The notes under the pieces: generated by a model | What the model saw: only the letters and a program-made list of their open reading frames with translations | Database searches by the model: none | What the model was told of the DNA's origin: nothing | DNA from: an uncultured Mediterranea sp. | GTDB taxonomy: Bacteria; Bacteroidota; Bacteroidia; Bacteroidales; Bacteroidaceae | Length of the DNA stretch: 52,545 nucleotides | Reading direction: 5' to 3' | Assembly: GCA_945879145.1 (NCBI GenBank) | Contig: CAMCUZ010000016.1 | Coordinates: 1 to 52,545 of the forward strand | Shown here: positions 1 through 7,820 of the stretch, in pieces | Layout of the letters: each line of letters opens with the position of its first letter | How positions within the stretch are numbered: the first letter of the stretch is position 1 | Translations under genes and position numbers: made by a program

Positions 1-326
1 ACTGTACTTTTGAATCTTTCTACTCATTTTGGTACACATTTAATTCGTTATAAATGTGTCTACCTATATCAGTATAAGACATTCTCGTATTCTACCCCTG
101 CATACTGCCATCATGGGTGAATTCAGGGCGGAAGATTTTCCGCCCCTACATGTATCCGCAAGGAACCTGCAACTACATTTCAAAAGAATGAAAATGATTC
201 TTCTGCAATGTAGAGGGATAGAGACTCGTATCTTGTAGAGGCGGACTATACCTTAGTGTAATAATTTATAAGATGTTTTGAGCGAAGCTAATATTTTCCG
301 CCCGGCATACCGTCGTCGTAGGTGAA
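1..326. other. Intergenic stretch without a convincing gene
   Basis: The reading frames here are short and lack protein-like composition. The stretch holds one complete REP-like hairpin (126-149) and a possible split second one: GTAG plus a GGCGGA half at 235-245 and TTCCGCCC at 296-303. It lies downstream of the bioB remnant. Confidence 0.6.
126..149 (-). repeat. REP-like hairpin, copy 1
   Basis: Arms GGGCGGAA (126-133) and TTCCGCCC (138-145) pair perfectly around the loop GATT, followed by CTAC (146-149). Read on the minus strand this is GTAG followed by a GC-rich hairpin, the layout of bacterial REP elements. Similar units occur at 20422, 28382 and 40954. Confidence 0.6.
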
Positions 327-1089
327 TCAACTGTTCGCCGAAGCGATGTAGCCAGCCTCGGCGGCAAGCTGACGATCTTCGTCAATCTTCGAGCCTACGG
401 TGGTGAGTAGGTCGCCCACAACGGCAGCGTTGATGCCTATACGGAGCGCCTTGAGCTGTACCTCACGAGGCAGACGCTTGCGACCGCCGGCAAACCGCAG
501 CTCGGCCTTGGGATGGAGGAAACGGAAAAGGGCCACGGTAAGCAGAATCTCTTCATCCGAAAGAGGTGGTGTGTCGGCCAGCGGAGTACCTGGTATAGAA
601 GAGAGGATATTGATGGGTATCGAGTCTGGTTTCACGTCGCGAAGGGCCAGAGCCAGTTCGATCCGTTGCCTGCGCGTTTCACCCATGCCGATGATGCCTC
701 CGCTGCAGAGTTCAAACCCAATCTCCCGAGCCCAACGCAAGGTCTGGAGCTTCTCCTCCAGGGTATGCGTGGTGCACACTTGACCGAAATAGGAGGGTGC
801 AGCCTCGAGGTTGCAATGGTATCGGCGCATTCCAGCCTCCCACAACTGCTACAGCTCCTCACGTCCCAGTAGCCCTAATGAGCCGCAAAGAAAGAGATTC
901 GTGTGCTGCCGCAGTTCACGGTAGATTGAAGTCCGGCTTACCAAAATGATGGGTAATCTCGGCTGCGGCCTCGTAGAGTGCCTCCAGTTCAGTCGTTTCA
1001 CCCAGGGCATAAGCCTCGTCTGCGGTCAGCGAGCCGCCATCCAATACACGCTGTTTCAATTCATTAATGCATTCGATTTGTTTATCCAT
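327..1089 (-). pseudogene. bioB: Biotin synthase, decayed (internal deletion, frameshift, nonsense)
   Basis: Biotin synthase is the radical-SAM enzyme that turns dethiobiotin into biotin. The C-terminal part (327-845) is clearly BioB, with [41 protein letters not shown] and GDLLTTVGS. Upstream, the same frame continues through YRELRQ and ASLGLL-like residues but is cut by a TAG at 849-851. A separate frame starting with ATG at 1089 gives a BioB-like N-terminus ending in HFGKPDFN near 930. The roughly 85-95 residues that normally join these halves are missing, including the CxxxCxxC cluster ligands, and the two halves are out of frame. The product cannot be a working radical-SAM enzyme. No other biotin gene lies nearby. 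The deletion size is estimated from the usual family length of about 320 residues. Confidence 0.88.
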
Positions 1090-1404
1090 CTTGCTATGAT
1101 AGTACTATGTGATTCCTGTTTTCGTGCGGTAAAGGTAGCAACAATAAGGGATGAAATGGATGGGAAAAGTGCAAAGAAATCAAAACTGATTCCATTTTGG
1201 AATGATATTCTGATTTATCGCTTTTTACAGAATAGATTTAGAATAATCCACTATTGTATATGAATATAATGGAATGATTTTCTAATATCATGCACCGTAT
1301 TGGATATGAATTAGAAATGCAAAACTTTTGCCTTGACGTTTTAAATGGGAAAAACTATAATCGTCAACATTACATTATATTGCATAACATCATCGAATAG
1401 GTTT
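1090..1404. other. AT-rich divergent intergenic region
   Basis: This 315-bp stretch separates the bioB remnant (minus) from the metal-binding protein gene (plus). It is AT-rich, its open frames look random, and I found no clear TTTG/TAnnTTTG pair or stable hairpin. Confidence 0.5.
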
Positions 1405-1701
1405 ATGAAGAAAGTATTTATGCTGGGCCTCGTAGCCCTTACAGCCACACCACTATGGTCGGCCAATCCTGAGAAACAGAAGGCAGACACCCTTGTGGTA
1501 TCTACCTCGCCGCAGATGCATTGTGCCAACTGCGAGAACAAAATCAAGCAGAACATCCGCTTTGTGAAAGGCGTAAAGCGTATTGAAACCTCCCTGCCCA
1601 AACAGGAGGTAAAAATAGTCTATCAAGGTGAGAAGGCAACCTTTGCAGATTTTGAGAAGGCCTTCGCACGCATCGGCTACAAGATTCAACGCAAGAAATA
1701 G
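1405..1701 (+). CDS. Secreted heavy-metal-associated (HMA) domain protein
   Basis: A small exported protein of 98 residues whose likely role is binding a soft metal ion such as copper in the periplasm; the metal is inference. The start chosen is ATG at 1405 because it begins a normal signal peptide (KK, then a hydrophobic stretch VFMLGLVALTATPLWSA). An upstream in-frame ATG at 1345 would put 20 non-signal residues in front. The mature part is one ferredoxin-like HMA fold with the metal-binding CANC at residues 40-43, preceded by MH, and GY near the C-terminus as in Atx1/CopZ proteins. A long inverted repeat (1726-1772) follows the stop and can serve as its terminator. No copper ATPase gene is adjacent. 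Confidence 0.8.
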   Translation: MKKVFMLGLVALTATPLWSANPEKQKADTLVVSTSPQMHCANCENKIKQNIRFVKGVKRIETSLPKQEVKIVYQGEKATFADFEKAFARIGYKIQRKK

Positions 1702-1725
1702 CCCGAATAAAATAGAAGTGGCTGC

Positions 1726-1772
1726 GCCGAGCGAAAAAACAATCAAGCACGCTTATTGTTTTTTCGCTCGGC
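1726..1772. terminator. Perfect 18-bp inverted repeat overlapping the mnmG promoter
   Basis: Left arm GCCGAGCGAAAAAACAAT (1726-1743) and right arm ATTGTTTTTTCGCTCGGC (1755-1772) are exact reverse complements around an 11-nt loop. The T-run inside the right arm fits a terminator for the upstream gene. The right arm also covers the -33 element (TTG at 1756-1758) of the mnmG promoter, so the element may have a second role. Confidence 0.65.
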
Positions 1773-1786
1773 ATGCATTATCTTTG
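1756..1786 (+). promoter_or_regulatory. Promoter of mnmG
   Basis: TTG (1756-1758), 20 nt, TATCTTTG (1779-1786): the Bacteroidetes primary-sigma promoter pattern, 24 nt before the chosen mnmG ATG. Confidence 0.65.
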
Positions 1787-1809
1787 CATCCAAATTAATG
1801 GATGTTAGC

Positions 1810-3684
1810 ATGGAATTTAACTACGATGTGATTGTGATAGGTGGTGGACACGCTGGGTGTGAGGCCGCAGCTGCGGCAGCTAACCTCGGCTCAAAGACCT
1901 GTCTCATCACTATGGACATGAACAAGATTGCGCAGATGAGCTGCAATCCGGCTGTAGGTGGTATCGCTAAAGGACAAATTGTACGCGAAATTGATGCGTT
2001 GGGTGGATATATGGGACTGGTGACTGACCGTACAGCCATTCAGTTCCGCCTGCTCAACCGCTCAAAAGGTCCGGCGATGTGGAGCCCACGCGCACAATGC
2101 GACCGAGGCAAGTTTATCTGGACCTGGCGCGAAATCCTAGAAAATATCCCCAACCTACACATCTGGCAAGATACCGTACGCCGACTGTTGGTCCGAAACG
2201 GAGAGGTAACAGGCGTGGAAACGGTATGGGGAGTCACTTTCCATGCACGATGTGTTGTGCTGACAGCTGGCACCTTCTTAAATGGATTGATGCATGTGGG
2301 ACGCACCATGCTCCCTGGTGGACGTATGGCCGAGCCTGCCTCGTACGAATTAACCGAATCCATCGCAGCTTGCGGCATCAGCTACGGCCGCATGAAAACT
2401 GGTACCCCTGTACGTATAGATGGCCGAAGTGTACACTATGAGGAGATGGAGGTACAAGATGGAGAACAGGACTTCCACAAGTTCTCCTTCATGGACACTC
2501 CGCAACGAACGCTCAAGCAACTGCCCTGCTGGACCTGCTTCACCAACGAAGCGACCCATGAGATTCTGCGTAGAGGCCTGCCAGAATCGCCCCTATACAA
2601 CGGACAAATTCAGAGCATCGGCCCGCGTTACTGTCCCAGCATCGAAACGAAAATCGTCACCTTCCCCGAGAAGAATCAGCACCAACTCTTCCTCGAACCT
2701 GAGGGTGAGAGCACCCGTGAACTCTATCTGAACGGCTTCTCCTCTTCCCTTCCAATGGAGATTCAGATTAAAGCACTCCAAACGATACCTGCCTTCCGCG
2801 ATATGGTGATTTACCGTCCGGGGTATGCCATCGAATACGATTACTTTGATCCCACCCAATTGACCCATACCTTAGAGACCAAGAAAGTCAAGAACCTCTT
2901 CCTGGCCGGACAAGTGAATGGTACCACAGGTTATGAAGAAGCAGCCGGTCAAGGTATCATAGCAGGTATCAACGCACACATCAACTGCCATGGTGGAGAG
3001 CCCTTCACCCTGGCCCGCGATGAAGCCTATATTGGCGTATTAATCGACGATTTAGTGACCAAAGGTGTTGATGAGCCCTACCGCATGTTTACCTCGCGCG
3101 CAGAGTACCGCATTCTGCTCCGTATGGATGATGCAGACATGCGTCTTACTGAACGCGCTTACAGCATCGGACTTGTTAAGCCCGACCGCTACGCCTTGCT
3201 GCAAAAGAAGCGCGAAGCTGTAAACCGAATCATCACCTTCTGCAAAGAGTTCTCCATCAAAGCAGCACTTATCAATCCTACGTTAGAGGCACTAGGTACT
3301 ACTCCCTTGCGCCACGGCTGCAAGTTGGTTGATCTCATTAATCGCCCGCAACTCACCCTACAGAACATGTCCGAGCACATCGATGCCCTAAAACGTGAAC
3401 TGGATACCATTGAAGAACGACGCGACGAAATCATCGAAGCAGCCGAAATCCAAATCAAGTACGACGGTTATATCCAACGTGAGCGAATGATTGCCGATAA
3501 ACTGGCTCGACTAGAAAGCATCAAAATAAAAGGGAAGTTTGACTATAACACCCTGCAATCACTCTCCACCGAAGCTAGACAAAAGCTCACTAAGATCGAC
3601 CCTGAGACTATCGCCCAAGCTAGTCGCATACCTGGGGTATCGCCCAGCGACATTAACGTCCTTCTAGTGCTTTGTGGAAGGTAA
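1810..3684 (+). CDS. mnmG: tRNA uridine-5-carboxymethylaminomethyl modification enzyme MnmG (GidA)
   Basis: FAD-dependent enzyme that works with MnmE to build the cmnm5 group on wobble uridine 34 of several tRNAs. The start is ATG at 1810 (MEFNYDVIVIGGG), giving 624 residues, the usual family length. The longer open frame to 1756 would begin inside the promoter. Visible are the N-terminal Rossmann FAD motif GGGHAGCEAA, the first family signature around GIAKGQIVREIDALGG, the second signature AGQVNGTTGYEEAAGQG, and a helical C-terminal domain that binds MnmE and tRNA. A parS site lies 10 bp after the stop. In many bacteria mnmG is close to the replication origin, which agrees with that site. 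Confidence 0.97.
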   Translation: MEFNYDVIVIGGGHAGCEAAAAAANLGSKTCLITMDMNKIAQMSCNPAVGGIAKGQIVREIDALGGYMGLVTDRTAIQFRLLNRSKGPAMWSPRAQCDRGKFIWTWREILENIPNLHIWQDTVRRLLVRNGEVTGVETVWGVTFHARCVVLTAGTFLNGLMHVGRTMLPGGRMAEPASYELTESIAACGISYGRMKTGTPVRIDGRSVHYEEMEVQDGEQDFHKFSFMDTPQRTLKQLPCWTCFTNEATHEILRRGLPESPLYNGQIQSIGPRYCPSIETKIVTFPEKNQHQLFLEPEGESTRELYLNGFSSSLPMEIQIKALQTIPAFRDMVIYRPGYAIEYDYFDPTQLTHTLETKKVKNLFLAGQVNGTTGYEEAAGQGIIAGINAHINCHGGEPFTLARDEAYIGVLIDDLVTKGVDEPYRMFTSRAEYRILLRMDDADMRLTERAYSIGLVKPDRYALLQKKREAVNRIITFCKEFSIKAALINPTLEALGTTPLRHGCKLVDLINRPQLTLQNMSEHIDALKRELDTIEERRDEIIEAAEIQIKYDGYIQRERMIADKLARLESIKIKGKFDYNTLQSLSTEARQKLTKIDPETIAQASRIPGVSPSDINVLLVLCGR

Positions 3685-3694
3685 TCCAGCACGA

Positions 3695-3710
3695 TGTTCC
3701 ACGTGAAACA
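3695..3710. promoter_or_regulatory. parS, ParB binding site
   Basis: TGTTCCACGTGAAACA matches the conserved bacterial parS consensus (TGTTNCACGTGAAACA) at every position. It lies in the 60-bp gap between mnmG and apt, not in a coding region. ParB (Spo0J) loads at such sites to organise and segregate the origin region. Confidence 0.85.
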
Positions 3711-3744
3711 AAAGATTTATATAATTCGATAAAAAGTACTGAGT

Positions 3745-4269
3745 ATGAGCAAAGAGACATTAATTAAAAGCATTCGAGAGATTCCGGATTTTCCTATTCC
3801 GGGAATCTTATTTTATGATGTAACCACGCTATTCAAGAATAGCGAGGCTTTAAAGGAATTAAGTGATATCCTCTACGATATGTATAAGGATAAAGGTATC
3901 ACGAAGGTCGTTGGTATAGAAAGCAGAGGCTTTATCATGGGTGCCATGCTGGCAGCTCGATTAGGAGCAGGATTCGTACCAATCCGCAAACCTGGAAAAT
4001 TGCCTGCGGAGACAATTGAAGAAAGCTATAAGAAAGAGTACGGGACTGACACCATACAGATGCACAAAGATGCAATCGACGAGAACGACGTCGTTTTGAT
4101 ACACGACGACCTGCTTGCTACAGGGGGAACTATGGTGGCAGCTTGTAACCTGGTAAAGCAATTGAAACCGAAAAAAGTGATGGTCAACTTCATCATCGAA
4201 CTGAAAGAGCTCAACGGGAAAGCCCTGTTCACCGATGATATAGAGGTAGAATCTGTCTTGTCACTATAA
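3745..4269 (+). CDS. apt: Adenine phosphoribosyltransferase
   Basis: Salvage enzyme that makes AMP from adenine and PRPP in the cytoplasm. The protein has 174 residues, normal for Apt. It opens with IREIPDFPIPGILFYDVTTL, typical of the family, and carries VVGIESRGFIMG and the PRPP-binding loop VVLIHDDLLATGGT. The stop codon is separated by a single base from the uvrC ATG, so the two are almost certainly cotranscribed and translationally coupled. It is the first gene of a plus-strand run, apt-uvrC-dtd-MazG-deoC. Confidence 0.96.
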   Translation: MSKETLIKSIREIPDFPIPGILFYDVTTLFKNSEALKELSDILYDMYKDKGITKVVGIESRGFIMGAMLAARLGAGFVPIRKPGKLPAETIEESYKKEYGTDTIQMHKDAIDENDVVLIHDDLLATGGTMVAACNLVKQLKPKKVMVNFIIELKELNGKALFTDDIEVESVLSL

Positions 4270-4270
4270 A

Positions 4271-6103
4271 ATGGAAGAGCTTAGAGCAACCCCATACATT
4301 AAAGGTATTGTGCAAAACTTGCCGGATAGTCCGGGAATCTACCAATACTTAAACGAGGAGGGGACGATAATCTACGTAGGTAAGGCAAAGAACCTGAAGC
4401 GGAGAGTATCGTCCTACTTCAATCGAGAGCATGAGGTAGGAAAAACCCGGATATTGGTGAGTAAGATTGCCGATATACGCTACATTGTGGTCAATACGGA
4501 GGAGGATGCGTTGCTACTGGAGAATAACCTCATCAAGAAGTATAAACCACGCTACAACGTACTGCTCAAGGATGATAAGACCTATCCAAGCATCTGCATA
4601 CCGAATGAGCACTTTCCGCGGGTGATGAAAACACGACGTATCCTACGCAATGGCTCGCTTTACTTCGGTCCCTACAGCCATGTCCCTACCATGTATGGAT
4701 TGCTAGACCTCATCTTCCACCTCTACCCTTTACGCACCTGCACGCTGAACCTCAGTCCAGAGCAAATCAAGACCGGTAAATACAATGTCTGTCTGAAGTA
4801 TCACATCAAGAACTGTGCAGGCCCTTGCGTGGGGAAAATCAGCGAAGAGGAGTACAAAAAAAACATCGATGAAATCAAGGAAATCCTGAAAGGAAATACC
4901 CGAGAGCTAAGCAAAAAACTCTATAAAGAGATGCAACAGCTTGCTGAAGAAATGCGATTTGAAGAGGCAGAGAAAGTCAAGCAAAAGTACCTGCTTCTAG
5001 AGAACTACACCTCGAAGTCTGAAGTGGTGAGCCATATACTACATAACATCGACGTCTTCTCCATAGAGGAGGACGACGATGAAAAGGTGGCATTCATTAA
5101 CTATATGCACGTAACCAATGGAGCCATCAACCAAGCCTTCACGTTTGAATACAAAAAGAGGCTCGACGAAAGCAAAGAGGAACTGCTCTCCTTGGGAATC
5201 GTAGAGATGCGAGAGCGCTACAAAAGCTGTTCGAAAGAGATTATCATACCGTTCGAACTCGGTTTGGAGCTGAAGGATGTAACCTTTACGATCCCAGTTC
5301 GCGGAGATAAGAAGACCCTGCTGGAGCTCTCACAACTCAACGTAAAGCAGTACAAGGTAGATCGACTCAAACAAGCGGAGAAACTGAATCCAGAGCAACG
5401 GAGCGTGCGCCTGTTGAAAGAGATTCAAGAGCAGTTACACCTCAGCCGACTACCCATGCGGATTGAATGCTTTGATAATTCAAATATCCAAGGAAGTGAT
5501 GCCGTGGCTGGATGTGTGGTATTCATTAAGGGAAAACCAAGCAAGACGGATTACAGGAAATACACAATAAAAAGTGTAGTGGGACCTGATGATTATGCCT
5601 CGATGCGTGAAGTGGTTTACCGCCGTTACAAACGAGCCATTGACGAAGGGACACCCCTACCCGACCTCATCATAACCGACGGTGGAAAGGGGCAAATGAG
5701 CGCAGTACAAGAGGTGATAAATGAACTCAATCTAGAGATTCCCATTGCCGGCTTAGCAAAAGACAACCGCCACCGCACGAACGAACTGCTCTATGGCAAC
5801 CCACCCGTAAGCGTAGGCATGAAACAAAACAGCCCCCTATTCCATCTGTTGACACGCATACAGGATGAGGTGCATCGCTATGCCATCACCTTTCACCGTG
5901 ACAAGCGAAGCAAACGACAAACCACCTCAGCCCTCGATGAAATCAAAGGAATTGGAGATAAGACAAAAGAGACATTACTCAAGCAATTCAAGAGCGTGAA
6001 ACGTATCAAGGAGGCAGAAATTACGGCGTTGAGCAGCTGTATAGGAGCAAGTAAGGCACAGCTTATCAAAGCCTATTTTGCAGAACAGAAAGAGAACGAA
6101 TAA
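4271..6103 (+). CDS. uvrC: Excinuclease ABC subunit C
   Basis: Dual-incision nuclease of nucleotide excision repair, recruited by UvrB at bulky DNA lesions. The 610-residue length is standard. In order: an N-terminal GIY-YIG nuclease (SPGIYQYL, IIYVGKAKNLKRRVSSYF), a Cys-containing region (KYHIKNCAGPCVG), a UVR motif helix pair around residues 205-245 that contacts UvrB, the RNase H-like nuclease (RIECFDNSNIQG, PDLIITDGGKGQ), and paired helix-hairpin-helix motifs at the end (IKGIGDKTKETLL, CIGASKAQLI). Catalytic regions look intact. It starts one base after the apt stop, and dtd follows 12 bp later. Confidence 0.97.
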   Translation: MEELRATPYIKGIVQNLPDSPGIYQYLNEEGTIIYVGKAKNLKRRVSSYFNREHEVGKTRILVSKIADIRYIVVNTEEDALLLENNLIKKYKPRYNVLLKDDKTYPSICIPNEHFPRVMKTRRILRNGSLYFGPYSHVPTMYGLLDLIFHLYPLRTCTLNLSPEQIKTGKYNVCLKYHIKNCAGPCVGKISEEEYKKNIDEIKEILKGNTRELSKKLYKEMQQLAEEMRFEEAEKVKQKYLLLENYTSKSEVVSHILHNIDVFSIEEDDDEKVAFINYMHVTNGAINQAFTFEYKKRLDESKEELLSLGIVEMRERYKSCSKEIIIPFELGLELKDVTFTIPVRGDKKTLLELSQLNVKQYKVDRLKQAEKLNPEQRSVRLLKEIQEQLHLSRLPMRIECFDNSNIQGSDAVAGCVVFIKGKPSKTDYRKYTIKSVVGPDDYASMREVVYRRYKRAIDEGTPLPDLIITDGGKGQMSAVQEVINELNLEIPIAGLAKDNRHRTNELLYGNPPVSVGMKQNSPLFHLLTRIQDEVHRYAITFHRDKRSKRQTTSALDEIKGIGDKTKETLLKQFKSVKRIKEAEITALSSCIGASKAQLIKAYFAEQKENE

Positions 6104-6115
6104 ATAGAAAAAACA

Positions 6116-6568
6116 ATGAGAATAGTAATTCAACGCGTAGCTCACGCATCAGTTACCATCGATGGTGTAGTGAAATCGGCCATAGGCAAAGGATTTATGA
6201 TACTGGTAGGGATTGAAGAGGCAGATACGCAAGAGGATGTAGAGTGGCTAACCAAAAAGGTGGTCAACTTGCGCGTATTTGAGGACGAAATGGGGGTTAT
6301 GAACCGCTCTATACTCGATGAAAAGGGAGAAATCCTGCTGATAAGCCAATTCACCCTACATGCTTCGTACAAAAAAGGAAACCGCCCTTCCTACATTCGT
6401 GCAGCCAAGCACGAGACTGCTATACCACTTTATGAGGCATTCATCAAGAGCTTGACCCAAGCTTTAGGGAAAGAGATAGGAACGGGCCGATTTGGAGCAG
6501 ACATGAAGGTCGAACTACTGAATGATGGACCGGTTACGATTTGTATGGACTCTAAAAACAAAGAATAG
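6116..6568 (+). CDS. dtd: D-aminoacyl-tRNA deacylase
   Basis: Removes D-amino acids, and glycine mischarged on tRNA-Ala, from tRNA; a translation quality-control enzyme. The protein has 150 residues, as usual for Dtd. It begins MRIVIQRVAHASVTIDG, typical of the family, and carries the two active-site motifs SQFTLHAS and NDGPVT, the latter holding the invariant Gly-Pro. It follows uvrC by 12 bp and precedes a MazG-like gene by 6 bp, so it belongs to the same transcription unit. Confidence 0.96.
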   Translation: MRIVIQRVAHASVTIDGVVKSAIGKGFMILVGIEEADTQEDVEWLTKKVVNLRVFEDEMGVMNRSILDEKGEILLISQFTLHASYKKGNRPSYIRAAKHETAIPLYEAFIKSLTQALGKEIGTGRFGADMKVELLNDGPVTICMDSKNKE

Positions 6569-6574
6569 AAGCGT

Positions 6575-6925
6575 ATGGAGAAAAGAGAGATCACCTTAAA
6601 GGAGGCACAAGAACAGGTGGATAGATGGATTAAAACCATTGGCGTAAGATACTTCAGCGAGCTGACAAATATGGCCGTGTTGACCGAGGAGGTAGGCGAG
6701 CTGGCACGTGTCATGGCGCGTAAGTATGGCGACCAATCCTTCAAAGCAGGCGAAAAGGAGAACCTGGATGAAGAGATGGCCGATGTGCTCTGGGTGCTCA
6801 TCTGTCTAGCCAATCAGACGGGCGTAGATCTGACCGAAGCACTCTTGAAGAGCTTTGAAAAGAAGAGCATTCGAGATAAAGAAAGACATAAAAACAACCC
6901 CAAACTTTTGAATCATGGAGTATAA
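6575..6925 (+). CDS. MazG-like nucleotide pyrophosphohydrolase
   Basis: A 116-residue all-helical protein of the MazG/dUTPase-like NTP pyrophosphohydrolase superfamily. It probably hydrolyses (d)NTPs to monophosphates as house-cleaning. Metal-binding acidic motifs are visible: EEVGELARVM and, about 30 residues on, DEEMADVLWVL, the EExxE and ExxD pattern of the family. Its 3' end overlaps the deoC start by 11 bp, which indicates translational coupling. The exact substrate cannot be read from sequence. Confidence 0.88.
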   Translation: MEKREITLKEAQEQVDRWIKTIGVRYFSELTNMAVLTEEVGELARVMARKYGDQSFKAGEKENLDEEMADVLWVLICLANQTGVDLTEALLKSFEKKSIRDKERHKNNPKLLNHGV

Positions 6926-7817
6926 CGAAACTAAAAAGAGCAAGTACGACGATGCCCTATCGAAGTATAACACACGGCTCAATGACGAAGAGGTAGCTAA
7001 GCAAGTGAAGAGTCTGATAGAGACAAAAGCATCAGGTAATCACACCGAAGAGGTGCTGAAATTTCTCTTCCATTGCATCGATCTGACCACGCTCAATACC
7101 ACCGATAGTGATGAGAGCGTGATGCGATTTACACAGAAGGTAAACCGTTTTGAAGAAACCTATCCTGACCTGAAAAATGTAGCGGCCATCTGCGTCTATC
7201 CCTGCTTTGCTGAGATTGTCAAGGACACCCTGGAGGTAGAAGAGGTGAAAATTGCCTGCGTATCGGCTGGATTCCCCTCCTCACAGACCTTCACAGAGGT
7301 GAAAATAGCCGAAACGTCGCTGGCCTTAATGGATGGTGCAGACGAAATCGACATCGTGCTGTCGGTAGGAAAATTCTTGGTAGGCGACTACGAGAACGTC
7401 TGCGACGAAATAGAAGAACTGAAAGCCACATGCAAGGAGCATCATCTAAAAGTCATCTTGGAAACTGGAGCGTTGAAAACAGCGGAAAACATCAAAAAAG
7501 CCTCGATTTTATCGATGTATTCAGGCGCTGATTTCATCAAGACAAGCACCGGCAAACAGCAACCAGCTGCTACACCAGAGGCAGCTTTCGTGATGTGTCA
7601 GGCCATCAAGGAGTACTACGAACTGACAGGGCGAAAAGTAGGTTTCAAGCCAGCAGGTGGAATCAATACAGTCGATGATGCGGTAGCCTACTACACCATC
7701 GTGAAAGAGATCTTGGGTGAAGAGTGGCTCAACAATACCCTGTTCCGCTTAGGCACCAGCCGACTGGCCAACTTGCTGCTAAGCGAAATCCTCGGCAAGG
7801 AGACAAAATTCTTTTAG
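6915..7817 (+). CDS. deoC: Deoxyribose-phosphate aldolase
   Basis: Cleaves 2-deoxyribose-5-phosphate to glyceraldehyde-3-phosphate and acetaldehyde in deoxynucleoside catabolism. This is the longer (300-residue) DeoC form, with an N-terminal helical extension before the TIM barrel. The Schiff-base lysine lies in DFIKTSTGK, with GADEIDIVLSVGK and KVGFKPAGGI as barrel motifs. It overlaps the MazG-like gene by 11 bp. Its stop is only 3 bp from the stop of the convergent polyprenyl synthase gene, leaving no room for a separate terminator. Confidence 0.95.
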   Translation: MEYNETKKSKYDDALSKYNTRLNDEEVAKQVKSLIETKASGNHTEEVLKFLFHCIDLTTLNTTDSDESVMRFTQKVNRFEETYPDLKNVAAICVYPCFAEIVKDTLEVEEVKIACVSAGFPSSQTFTEVKIAETSLALMDGADEIDIVLSVGKFLVGDYENVCDEIEELKATCKEHHLKVILETGALKTAENIKKASILSMYSGADFIKTSTGKQQPAATPEAAFVMCQAIKEYYELTGRKVGFKPAGGINTVDDAVAYYTIVKEILGEEWLNNTLFRLGTSRLANLLLSEILGKETKFF

Positions 7818-7820
7818 AGA

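Noticed and set aside
56..238. 60-codon plus-strand frame at the window start
   Set aside because: It runs through the REP-like hairpin, has a random composition and no promoter.
946..1263. 105-codon plus-strand frame
   Set aside because: Its first half is the antisense of the bioB N-terminus and the rest is AT-rich intergenic translation.
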